In this document: one piece after another, positions 1-5,308 of the stretch
How the letters are laid out: the number at the start of each line of letters is the position of its first letter
How positions within the stretch are numbered: the stretch's first letter is position 1
NCBI GenBank assembly: GCA_937917505.1
Contig: CALDMQ010000043.1
Location: forward strand, 1 to 5,308
DNA: 5,308 nt
From: an uncultured Erysipelotrichaceae bacterium
GTDB lineage: Bacteria > Bacillota_I > Bacilli_A > Erysipelotrichales > Coprobacillaceae
Direction: 5' to 3'
Position numbers and translations under genes: made by a program
Notes under the pieces: generated by a model
The model's input: the letters and a program-made list of their open reading frames with translations, nothing else
Database searches by the model: none
Told to the model about the DNA's origin: nothing

Positions 1-976
1 TAAAACACTGAAAACATTAGGAAACTATAACAATCATATTGGATTACCATTGACAATATTAAGATATCAAGATGAAGAGGTGATGATTCTTGAAATGGGT
101 ATGAATCATTTGGGTGAAATTCGTCATTTAACTCATATCGCGTGTCCTGATGTTTGTGCAATTACAAATGTAGGAACAGCACATATTGGAGAACTAGGAT
201 CACGTGAAAATATTTTAAAGGCAAAGATGGAAATTGTAGAAGGTTTCCAAGATAAAGGAACTCTTGTGATTAATGATGATAATGATATGTTGCACACTGT
301 AAGTAGTAAGGAATATACGCTTGTTCGTATTGGTCAAAATGATGGTTGTGATTTAAAAGCTTATCATGTGGATTTAAGGTTAGAAGAATCTTATTTTGAT
401 GTAGATTATCAAGGTCAAATATATCATGTTCATGTGCCTGTTTCTGGTGAACATTTTGTTTATAATGCTTTGATTGCGATTGCAATAGGTTTGACGTTAG
501 GTATTGATATGGATGATTGTATACAAGGTGTTGAAAATTTTGAACTGACAAAGAATCGTATGGATATTGTGACTTTAAAAGATGATATTAAAATTATTGA
601 TGGAACATATAATGCAAATCTTGATTCTATGAAATCAAGTTTAAATGTCCTTGCACAATATAAAACAAGAAAAATTGCTGTTTTAGCAGATATGTTAGAA
701 CTCGGTGATTATGAACAATCTTTACATGAAGAAGTTGGGCAACATGTTACTGATAAAAATATTGATGAATTATTATGTGTTGGGAAGGCAAGTTCATATA
801 TTGTTCAAAAAGCAAAAGAATTAGGTATGAGTCATGCATATCATTTTGAGAATAACCAAGATTTAATGGATTATTTAGATGAGTTATTGGAAGAGAAAGA
901 TGTTGTTTTGATAAAAGGTTCAAATGGTATGCATCTAAAAGAATTGGTTGAACATTTAAAGGAGAGATTATCATGA
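1..976 (+). CDS. murF: UDP-N-acetylmuramoyl-tripeptide--D-alanyl-D-alanine ligase (MurF), 5'-truncated by the window
   Basis: MurF is the cytoplasmic ATP-dependent Mur ligase that adds D-Ala-D-Ala to UDP-MurNAc-tripeptide, the last cytoplasmic step of peptidoglycan precursor synthesis. The frame is open from base 2 and gives 324 codons to the TGA at 974-976, so roughly the first 130 residues of a typical ~450-residue MurF, including the ATP-binding P-loop, are missing. The TTG at 50 is internal, because family sequence (GNYNNHIGLPLT) continues upstream of it. Counting from base 2, visible motifs are EMGMNH (31-36) and TNVGTAHIG (55-63). AKMEI (74-78) probably holds the carbamylated Lys of Mur ligases. 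The C-terminal domain shows DGTYNAN (200-206, followed by L where many homologues have P), DMLELG (230-235) and KGSNGM (305-310). It overlaps ddl by 4 bp, which suggests translational coupling of two consecutive pathway steps. The identification is very secure. Confidence 0.96.
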   Translation, partial: KTLKTLGNYNNHIGLPLTILRYQDEEVMILEMGMNHLGEIRHLTHIACPDVCAITNVGTAHIGELGSRENILKAKMEIVEGFQDKGTLVINDDNDMLHTVSSKEYTLVRIGQNDGCDLKAYHVDLRLEESYFDVDYQGQIYHVHVPVSGEHFVYNALIAIAIGLTLGIDMDDCIQGVENFELTKNRMDIVTLKDDIKIIDGTYNANLDSMKSSLNVLAQYKTRKIAVLADMLELGDYEQSLHEEVGQHVTDKNIDELLCVGKASSYIVQKAKELGMSHAYHFENNQDLMDYLDELLEEKDVVLIKGSNGMHLKELVEHLKERLS

Positions 977-2010
977 AGAAGTTATTGATTTTATGTGGTG
1001 GACAATCTAGCGAACACATTGTTTCAAGAATGTCATGCACATCTGTATTAAAGAATATTCATAGAGATTTATATGATATTACTTTGTCAGGTATTGATAA
1101 AGATGGAACTTGGTATATTTTAGATCAAAATCAAGAAGATCTAGCAAAAGACACATGGTTAAATAATGCTCAAAAGGTGAACGATACTTTTGGATTGGTT
1201 CAATCACATGATGTTGTTTTTCCAGTGTTACATGGAAAATATGGTGAAGATGGAACAATTCAAGGAATGTTAGAAATGGCACAAGTACCATATGTTGGAT
1301 GTCGTGTGTTAGGTTCGAGTGTATCTATGGATAAGATTTATACAAAGAAAATCTTAGATACAGTTGGGATTCCTCAAGTGAAATCTTTATATGTGAAAAA
1401 GAGATATGATGGAAAGTTGGTTCTTGTGAATCAAACATTTGATGAAACAGAAGATATTTTGCCTATTGTGAAGGAAAAAATTGGTTTTCCTATATTTATG
1501 AAAGCCAGTCGTTCTGGATCGAGTATGGGATGTTATCGTGTGGATAAAGAGGAATATTTTTATAAAAAATTAGAAGAAGCTTCGCAATATGATACACATA
1601 TTGTGATTGAAGAATGTATTGATTGTATTGAACTTGAAACAGCTGTTTTAGGGAATGATGATCCTGTTGTTTCTCGTGTAGGTCAAATTATGCCACATGG
1701 GGAATTCTATACATTTGAATCTAAGTATGAAGATGAAGAAAGTAAGACTTGTATTCCAGCTCTTGTGAATGAAAAGATTCAAGAAGAAATAAGAGAATAT
1801 GCTTTGAAAGTTTTTAAAGCGATTGATGGACATGGGTTATCTCGTGTGGATTTCTTTTTAGATAAGAAAACAAATAAGGTTTATTTAAATGAAATTAATA
1901 CAATGCCTGGTTTTTCAAAGATTTCTATGTCCCCTCAATTGCTTGCGGATTTTGGTATTGCCTATCCTGATTTGATTGATCGTTTAATTGATTTAGCATT
2001 TGAAAGATAG
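973..2010 (+). CDS. ddl: D-alanine--D-alanine ligase (Ddl)
   Basis: Ddl is a cytoplasmic ATP-grasp ligase that joins two D-alanines to make the dipeptide used by MurF. The 345 residues match the normal family length. The N-terminal domain has GGQSSEHIVS (9-18), with E14 matching the conserved substrate-binding Glu, then HGKYGEDG (87-94) and PYVGCRVLGSSVSMDK (106-121). The ATP-grasp part has FMKASRSGSSMG (175-186, K177 probably ATP-binding). The omega loop FESKY (248-252) carries the Tyr associated with D-Ala rather than D-lactate specificity. SRVDFF (290-295) and NEINTMPGF (306-314) contain the Mg and substrate residues R291, D293, E307 and N309. The ATG at 973 has GGAG at 961-964, 8 nt upstream. 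It overlaps murF by ATGA. The order murF-ddl is the reverse of the ddl-murF order known from Bacillus subtilis. The stop codon lies inside an inverted repeat. An acquired VanG/VanC-type D-Ser ligase is unlikely given the omega loop and context. Confidence 0.96.
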   Translation: MKKLLILCGGQSSEHIVSRMSCTSVLKNIHRDLYDITLSGIDKDGTWYILDQNQEDLAKDTWLNNAQKVNDTFGLVQSHDVVFPVLHGKYGEDGTIQGMLEMAQVPYVGCRVLGSSVSMDKIYTKKILDTVGIPQVKSLYVKKRYDGKLVLVNQTFDETEDILPIVKEKIGFPIFMKASRSGSSMGCYRVDKEEYFYKKLEEASQYDTHIVIEECIDCIELETAVLGNDDPVVSRVGQIMPHGEFYTFESKYEDEESKTCIPALVNEKIQEEIREYALKVFKAIDGHGLSRVDFFLDKKTNKVYLNEINTMPGFSKISMSPQLLADFGIAYPDLIDRLIDLAFER

Positions 2011-2027
2011 CGTGAGGCTATCTTTCA
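2001..2027 (+). repeat. Perfect 11-bp inverted repeat (hairpin) over the ddl stop codon
   Basis: The arms TGAAAGATAGC (2001-2011) and GCTATCTTTCA (2017-2027) are exact reverse complements around the 5-nt loop GTGAG. The ddl stop codon TAG (2008-2010) lies in the left arm. The hairpin ends 8 nt before the SD of the next gene. No T-run follows on either strand, so it does not look like a normal intrinsic terminator. It could be an mRNA-processing or stability element, or an attenuating structure between ddl and the yitT gene. The structure is seen in the sequence; the function is inferred. Confidence 0.7.
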
Positions 2028-2035
2028 TAGCGATT

Positions 2036-2040
2036 GGAGG
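2036..2040 (+). promoter_or_regulatory. Shine-Dalgarno GGAGG that fixes the yitT-family start
   Basis: GGAGG stands 7 nt before GTG 2048 and just after the ddl-end hairpin. It supports a GTG start and argues against the longer TTG reading that overlaps ddl. Confidence 0.8.
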
Positions 2041-2047
2041 TTTTGTT

Positions 2048-2908
2048 GTGTTTAAAAAGACATTAAGAAATATCGTAGGTATTTTGATTGGTAATACAAT
2101 ATATGCATTAGCTGTTTTATTGTTTATTGTGCCTAATAGTTTAATTACAGGTGGATCTACTGGTTTAGCCATTGCAGCGAATCATGCGTTTTCTTTACCT
2201 ATTACAGCATTTGTATCAATATTTAATTTAGGAATGTTTGTTGTGGGATTTTTGGTATTAGGGAAAACTTTTGCTTTAACGACATTGATTAGTACATTTT
2301 ATTATCCATTTATATTAAGTATATTTGAAAAAACAATTGGATATACACAAATAACAAGTGATCCACTCCTTGCAGCATTAGTGAGTGGTGTGATGATTGG
2401 TAGTGCAATAGGTATAGTCATTAAATGTAATGCATCTACTGGTGGAATGGATATTCCACCACTCGTAATCAATAAGAAATTGGGTATTCCAGTATCTGTT
2501 TCTATGTATGTTTTTGATTTTATAATCTTATTAATGCAAGTATTTTATACAAATCAAGAGATGGTTTTATATGGTTTGGTGTTAGTATGTACATATACGC
2601 TTGTTTTAGATAAAGTTTTGATGATAGGTCAATCTCAAACAGAAGTGATGATTGTTTCGCAAGAATATGAAAAAATTAATGAAGCCATTATCCAAAAGTT
2701 AGATAGGGGAACAACGATGTTAAAATCAGTAACAGGATATATGAAAAATGAATATCCTGTGATTATGACAGTGGTTTCTCATCGTGAGTTACCTAAATTA
2801 AATGAATTGGTTTTAAGTATAGATGAACATGCTTTTATGATTGTGAGTAGAGTTAATGAGGTTAAAGGTAGAGGTTTTACGTTTAAAAAAGAATATATAG
2901 AATCATAA
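2048..2908 (+). CDS. YitT family integral membrane protein (YitT_membrane + DUF2179)
   Basis: This is a multi-pass cytoplasmic membrane protein of the YitT family, whose molecular role is not firmly established. I chose GTG 2048 as the start because GGAGG (2036-2040) lies 7 nt upstream. A longer reading from TTG 2000 would begin inside ddl with no SD. The protein is 286 residues, normal for the family. About six hydrophobic segments are visible (roughly residues 8-30, 50-72, 76-94, 106-126, 150-168 and 171-189). Two Gly-rich family motifs, GGSTGLA (35-41) and STGGMDIP (130-137), occupy equivalent places in what looks like a duplicated half. A soluble C-terminal DUF2179 domain (about 198-279) ends in the characteristic GRGFT. 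The gene lies 37 bp after ddl and 13 bp before mrp on the same strand, so it is probably cotranscribed. Family assignment is secure; function is unknown. Confidence 0.92.
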   Translation: MFKKTLRNIVGILIGNTIYALAVLLFIVPNSLITGGSTGLAIAANHAFSLPITAFVSIFNLGMFVVGFLVLGKTFALTTLISTFYYPFILSIFEKTIGYTQITSDPLLAALVSGVMIGSAIGIVIKCNASTGGMDIPPLVINKKLGIPVSVSMYVFDFIILLMQVFYTNQEMVLYGLVLVCTYTLVLDKVLMIGQSQTEVMIVSQEYEKINEAIIQKLDRGTTMLKSVTGYMKNEYPVIMTVVSHRELPKLNELVLSIDEHAFMIVSRVNEVKGRGFTFKKEYIES

Positions 2909-2913
2909 GGAGG
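2907..2913 (+). promoter_or_regulatory. Shine-Dalgarno AAGGAGG of the mrp gene
   Basis: This near-perfect SD overlaps the last two bases of the upstream TAA stop (2906-2908) and lies 8 nt before ATG 2922. Ribosomes ending the yitT-family gene would stop on top of the mrp initiation site, which favours coupled translation. Confidence 0.85.
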
Positions 2914-2921
2914 AATGAAAA

Positions 2922-3740
2922 ATGAGTCAAGATTGTTCGCATAATTGTGAAACATGTCAAGAAGATTGTGATGAAAGAAGTTTTTTAGCACCAATGAATA
3001 AGCATTCACATATTAAAAAAGTGATTGGTATTGTGAGTGGCAAAGGTGGTGTTGGGAAGTCATCAGTGACATCTTTATTGGCTGTATTGAAACAAAGAGA
3101 AGGGCATCAGGTTGCTATTTTAGATGGTGATATTACAGGACCTTCTATTGGGAAAGTTTTTGGTGTAGATCAAACACAAATTTATTCTAATGGAGAAGAA
3201 ATCTTTCCGGCAAAAACAGATTATGGTATGAAGATCATGTCTACTAACCTTTTATTAGAACATGATGAAGATCCAGTTGTTTGGAGAGGACCGATTTTAG
3301 CAAGTATGATTAAGCAATTCTGGAGTGATGTACGTTGGGGTGATGTAGATTATATGTTTGTGGATATGCCTCCAGGTACAGGTGATGTACCACTAACAAT
3401 ATTTCAATCTTTACCAATAGATGGAATTGTGATTGTCACTAGTCCTCAAGAATTGGTCAGTATGATTGTTGGTAAGGCTGTTAATATGGCTAAACAAATG
3501 AATGTTCCTATTTTAGGGATGATAGAAAATATGAGTTATGTTTCATGCCCTGATTGTGGTAAAAAGATTTATGTTTTTGGTGAAAGTCATATTGATGAAG
3601 TTGCAAAGAAATATGATGTACCTGTTTTAGGACAATTTCCATTGGATAGTGATTTAACACGTTTATCTGATTTGGGAATGGTTGAGGATTATGGATCAGA
3701 TTGGTTAGATGAGTTTGCTAAGGTTGTTAGAGATATTTAG
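2922..3740 (+). CDS. Mrp/ApbC (NBP35-type) iron-sulfur cluster carrier P-loop ATPase
   Basis: This is a cytoplasmic deviant-Walker ATPase of the Mrp/ApbC/Nbp35 group, which binds Fe-S clusters and passes them to apoproteins. The 272 residues start at ATG 2922 after a strong SD. The N-terminus is Cys-rich with C5, C9, C12 and C16 (CxxxCxxCxxxC), followed by FLAPMNKHSHIKK. The deviant Walker A GKGGVGKS spans 40-47 and includes the signature first Lys. Next come DGDITGPSIGKVFG (68-81), WRGP (121-124) and the Walker B-like DMPPGTGD (148-155). The C-terminal CPDC (209-212) is the conserved CxxC that bridges a [4Fe-4S] cluster between subunits. The N-terminal Cys tail resembles that of Mrp proteins in anaerobes and Nbp35 and may hold another cluster. 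It is the last gene of the run and is followed by a strong terminator. A MinD/ParA role is unlikely because of the CxxC and DMPPGTGD motifs. Confidence 0.95.
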   Translation: MSQDCSHNCETCQEDCDERSFLAPMNKHSHIKKVIGIVSGKGGVGKSSVTSLLAVLKQREGHQVAILDGDITGPSIGKVFGVDQTQIYSNGEEIFPAKTDYGMKIMSTNLLLEHDEDPVVWRGPILASMIKQFWSDVRWGDVDYMFVDMPPGTGDVPLTIFQSLPIDGIVIVTSPQELVSMIVGKAVNMAKQMNVPILGMIENMSYVSCPDCGKKIYVFGESHIDEVAKKYDVPVLGQFPLDSDLTRLSDLGMVEDYGSDWLDEFAKVVRDI

Positions 3741-3748
3741 GTCAATAA

Positions 3749-3794
3749 AAAACACACTTCAGTGATAATGAAGTGTGTTTTATTTTTTTGCATG
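3749..3794. terminator. Bidirectional intrinsic terminator between mrp and the convergent RDD gene
   Basis: A 13-bp perfect stem (3749-3761 with 3769-3781) closes a 7-nt loop, with core ACACACTTC/GAAGTGTGT. On the plus strand it runs into a T-rich tail (3778-3789, one A interruption) that ends the mrp transcript. On the minus strand the complement of the A-run before it (3745-3752) provides the T-tract for the RDD transcript. The RDD stop codon (3780-3782) lies at the stem edge, so the two genes share one compact terminator. Confidence 0.9.
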
Positions 3795-4349
3795 AACAAC
3801 ATGAGTTTTACTCATAAAATCATGTAACATAATACGTTGTGGAGTAAATAGATTCATAAATAATGATATAAAAGTAACAATACTTAAAATATTTAATGTA
3901 GTTGAAGATATAGGTGTTTGACAAATAATATTTGCTAATTCCCAAAAGTAAATAGAACACGTATATAAAGTACCTTCAATGAAGAAAATTCCCACACCGT
4001 TTCTTATGATTAATGTTTTTAGGTCTAAGTTTTCGCCATTCATTTTTTCTATTTTAATACTCATCAATTTTTTCCCTAAAGTTTGACCATCATGTTTATA
4101 TGGATAATAAATTAAATAGAAAAAAGAAAGAATAAGTCCAAATAGAAAAGCTATAGTTGCGGGCACCAAAGGTAATTTCGATAGTGTACTTTCAAATGTT
4201 TTTTGCTGAAAAGTCATACCATATATAAGATTAATTGGAAGAATTGTAAGTACGCTTATTATATACCAGTCAATAAAATAAGCAAATAACCTTTTGTAAA
4301 AAGGCATACCACTTTTAAGATAAAATAACCTATTTAATAATTTTTTCAT
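3780..4349 (-). CDS. RDD family integral membrane protein
   Basis: This is a 189-residue membrane protein of the RDD family, named for one Arg and two Asp residues. Most members have no fixed function, although some have been linked to ion transport or stress tolerance. Visible features are the N-terminal signature FYKRLFAYFID (17-27, R20 and D27), about four hydrophobic stretches (roughly 21-45, 62-83, 115-142 and 152-169), the inter-helix motif DGQTLGKKLMSIKI (87-100), and near the end HDFMSKTHVV (176-185) with the second Asp, D177. The N-terminus is basic and there is no cleavable signal peptide. The start ATG (4347-4349) has only a weak SD, AAAGGG, about 11 nt upstream. A strong promoter for the opposite strand overlaps its leader. 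It is convergent with mrp, divergent from the PRD regulator, and not in an operon with either. Family assignment is good; the substrate is unknown. Confidence 0.88.
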   Translation of the reverse strand: MKKLLNRLFYLKSGMPFYKRLFAYFIDWYIISVLTILPINLIYGMTFQQKTFESTLSKLPLVPATIAFLFGLILSFFYLIYYPYKHDGQTLGKKLMSIKIEKMNGENLDLKTLIIRNGVGIFFIEGTLYTCSIYFWELANIICQTPISSTTLNILSIVTFISLFMNLFTPQRIMLHDFMSKTHVVHAKK

Positions 4350-4351
4350 AA

Positions 4352-4380
4352 TTGACTCATCCCTTTAATGTTTCTATAAT
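4352..4380 (+). promoter_or_regulatory. Sigma-A type promoter for the PRD regulator gene
   Basis: TTGACT (4352-4357) is followed by a 17-bp spacer and TATAAT (4375-4380): 11 of 12 consensus bases at ideal spacing. Transcription should start near 4387, giving a leader of about 117 nt before ATG 4504. The -35 box lies 2 bp from the divergent RDD start codon (4347-4349), so the promoter overlaps the RDD ribosome-binding region. Assignment is by sequence match only. Confidence 0.75.
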
Positions 4381-4420
4381 CACTATTATAATGTTTTATA
4401 TTGAAATTTCCTTACACAGA

Positions 4421-4431
4421 ATTACTGTAAT
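4421..4431. repeat. Perfect palindrome ATTAC-T-GTAAT, candidate operator
   Basis: Five-base arms surround one central base. The palindrome sits in the predicted leader about 45 bp downstream of the -10 box and within a wider imperfect dyad TTACA-N9-TGTAA (4412-4430). Short palindromes arise by chance in AT-rich DNA, so an operator role is only possible. I cannot name a regulator for it. Confidence 0.3.
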
Positions 4432-4439
4432 GTTAGAGA

Positions 4440-4474
4440 AAAAAAGAGTAGGATAGTTTGAACAAAAAAGAGTA
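4440..4474 (+). repeat. Direct repeat AAAAAAGAGTA, two copies 24 bp apart
   Basis: The 11-mer occurs at 4440-4450 and 4464-4474. The following six bases match partly (TAG at their ends), giving 14 of 17 identities over the longer unit. The repeat lies between the predicted promoter and the SD of the regulator gene. It could be a binding site or simply local duplication in an A/G-rich leader. Confidence 0.4.
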
Positions 4475-4484
4475 TAGTAGTATA

Positions 4485-4490
4485 GAGGAG
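4485..4490 (+). promoter_or_regulatory. Shine-Dalgarno GAGGAG with long spacing before the PRD regulator
   Basis: GAGGAG is the only good SD in the leader but ends 13 nt before ATG 4504, longer than the 7-8 nt seen at ddl, yitT and mrp. The in-frame ATT at 4501 would sit 10 nt away, and a stop at 4495-4497 rules out earlier in-frame starts. ATG 4504 remains the best start because it gives the usual MLTKRQQEIL beginning. The spacing may lower expression. Confidence 0.6.
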
Positions 4491-4503
4491 AACGTGATAC
4501 ATT

Positions 4504-5308
4504 ATGTTAACGAAAAGACAACAAGAAATTTTATCTATTTTGGACAATAATAAAAGTTATATTAAAGGAATGGAATTAGCTTCAGAAGTAGGATGTAGTT
4601 TAAAAACTTTACAAAATGAAATCAAAGAATTAAAGATAATCTTACATGATTATGAAATTGATATTGAATCAACAACTGGAAAAGGATATCATCTTTGTAT
4701 TCATAATGATTCATTATATATGAAGTTGAAATCTTCCTCTATAGAAACAAAAGATTTTCAAGATTTTAATGATCAATCATTTCGTATTACTTATATTCTT
4801 GCAAAATTATTAATGAACAATGATTATATTAAAGCAGATCATTTATCTGAAGATATGTATATATCACGCTCAAGTGTTTCCGGAGATATTAAAATTGTTA
4901 AGAAAATATTAGAAAAATATCATCTTTCTATTGAACATAAACCTAATTATGGAATGAAAGTTATAGGTGCAGAAAAAGATAAAAGAAATTGTATAATAAA
5001 AGAACAATTAGGTGTAAATGCAGGTTATTCTAGAATGAAGAAGGAAATGATTTCAGTTGTTACGGATATTGTTGTTGATATATTGATGTCTACAAAATAT
5101 CGCATTAGTGATGTTGTTTTACAAAACTTAGTTTTACATATATGTGTATCTGTTCAAAGAATGGTAGATGGTATATACATAGAACAAAAACAATATATTT
5201 ACAAGTATGCTCATGAACAAGAAATAGCGAGAAAGATTTTAGAAAAACTTTCAAATATATATAATTTTGAAATTGTTGAAAATGAGATTTTATATTTAGC
5301 ACTTTATT
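4504..5308 (+). CDS. PRD-containing PTS-controlled transcription regulator (MtlR/LicR/ManR-like), 3'-truncated by the window
   Basis: The frame is open from ATG 4504 to the window edge, giving 268 complete codons; the gene continues outside. It looks like a DNA-binding regulator controlled by phosphotransferase-system phosphorylation, of the kind that activates sugar uptake operons. Residues 1-60 form a helix-turn-helix of the HTH_11 type (MLTKRQQEIL, then ELASEVGCSLKTLQNEIKEL), with TGKGYHL at 58-64 as the wing. A second HTH covers about 95-155 (ADHLSEDMYISRSSVSGDIK, then YGMKVIG). A PRD domain starts near 180, with the first conserved His probably H212 in LVLHICVSVQRM. The second His position appears to be Tyr (Y268 in EILYLALY). 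Databases often call this group BglG-family antiterminators, but an N-terminal HTH instead of the RNA-binding CAT domain argues for DNA binding. A second PRD and EIIB/EIIA-like domains are expected beyond the window. Its target sugar is not visible here. Confidence 0.85.
   Translation, partial: MLTKRQQEILSILDNNKSYIKGMELASEVGCSLKTLQNEIKELKIILHDYEIDIESTTGKGYHLCIHNDSLYMKLKSSSIETKDFQDFNDQSFRITYILAKLLMNNDYIKADHLSEDMYISRSSVSGDIKIVKKILEKYHLSIEHKPNYGMKVIGAEKDKRNCIIKEQLGVNAGYSRMKKEMISVVTDIVVDILMSTKYRISDVVLQNLVLHICVSVQRMVDGIYIEQKQYIYKYAHEQEIARKILEKLSNIYNFEIVENEILYLALY

Larger units (their letters stand above)
4350..4503. other. Divergent intergenic control region (RDD gene / PRD regulator)
   Basis: This 154-bp AT-rich spacer holds the start signals for both divergent genes. 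On the plus strand there is one near-consensus promoter at its left edge, a leader of about 117 nt, an 11-bp palindrome, an A/G-rich stretch with an 11-bp direct repeat, and a Shine-Dalgarno before the regulator. On the minus strand a TATAAT (4385-4390) exists but has no recognisable -35 at 16-18 bp, so the RDD promoter is unresolved. I see no intrinsic terminator or riboswitch-like structure here. Confidence 0.7.

Noticed and set aside
50..52. TTG 50 as the true start of murF
   Set aside because: The frame stays open to base 2 and the upstream residues match MurF, so the gene simply begins before the window.
270..1291. Minus-strand open frames opposite murF and ddl (270-551, 747-1040, 1079-1291)
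   Set aside because: They are low-complexity His/Leu/Gln-rich shadows of well-identified plus-strand genes and have no family features.
973..2010. Vancomycin-resistance type (D-Lac or D-Ser) ligase
   Set aside because: The omega loop FESKY keeps the Tyr typical of D-Ala-D-Ala ligases, and the gene is coupled to murF with no vanH/vanX/vanT-like neighbours in view.
2000..2047. N-terminal extension of the yitT-family gene from TTG 2000
   Set aside because: It overlaps the ddl end, has no SD, and its 16 extra residues run through the hairpin; GTG 2048 has GGAGG at 7 nt.
1648..3009. Minus-strand open frames opposite ddl (1648-1833) and the yitT/mrp junction (2779-3009)
   Set aside because: They are antisense shadows of conserved coding sequence and resemble no known protein.
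4385..4390. Minus-strand TATAAT as the RDD promoter -10 box
   Set aside because: At 16-18 bp upstream the sequence is AAGGAA-like with no resemblance to TTGACA, so it is kept only as a remark and not called.
4458..4486. TTGAAC-N17-TATAGA as promoter of the PRD regulator
   Set aside because: Transcription would start after the SD at 4485-4490, leaving no ribosome-binding site in the mRNA; the upstream promoter at 4352-4380 fits much better.
4387..4503. RAT/terminator antitermination site before the PRD regulator
   Set aside because: No terminator hairpin with T-run is visible in the leader, and the regulator starts with HTH domains rather than the RNA-binding CAT domain.
5105..5302. Minus-strand open frame near the right edge
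   Set aside because: It lies opposite the PRD domain of the regulator, whose plus-strand frame is open for 268 codons and has clear HTH and PRD motifs.

Overview
This is an AT-rich, low-GC Gram-positive chromosomal window with Firmicutes-style Shine-Dalgarno (SD) sites. Protein sequence and composition suggest an anaerobic gut Firmicute, possibly Erysipelotrichales/Coprobacillaceae. That placement is an inference from general resemblance, not a search result.

Left part (1-3740, plus strand) holds four tightly packed genes that read as one operon. They are the 3' part of murF (its 5' end lies outside the window), ddl, a YitT-family membrane protein gene, and an Mrp/ApbC-type Fe-S carrier ATPase gene. 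MurF and Ddl catalyse consecutive steps: Ddl makes D-Ala-D-Ala and MurF attaches it to UDP-MurNAc-tripeptide. Their genes overlap by 4 bp (ATGA). The yitT and mrp genes follow closely, each with its own good SD. A perfect 11-bp inverted repeat covers the ddl stop codon. A strong hairpin with T-tracts on both sides ends the run after mrp.

Middle (3780-4349, minus strand) is a gene for an RDD-family integral membrane protein, convergent with mrp. The two share a bidirectional terminator, and the RDD stop codon sits at its edge.

Right part (4350-5308) is a 154-bp divergent intergenic region followed by the 5' part of a multidomain PTS-linked regulator gene (HTH, HTH, PRD) that runs off the window. 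The intergenic region carries a near-consensus plus-strand promoter (TTGACT, 17 bp, TATAAT) whose -35 box is only 2 bp from the RDD start codon. It also has a roughly 117-nt leader containing a small palindrome and a direct repeat.

The window is mostly ordinary housekeeping content. I see no CRISPR array, mobile element, tRNA, rRNA or obvious new system. The points worth a second look are the divergent RDD/regulator control region, the stop-codon hairpin between ddl and yitT, and the likely His-to-Tyr change at the second phosphorylation site of PRD1.
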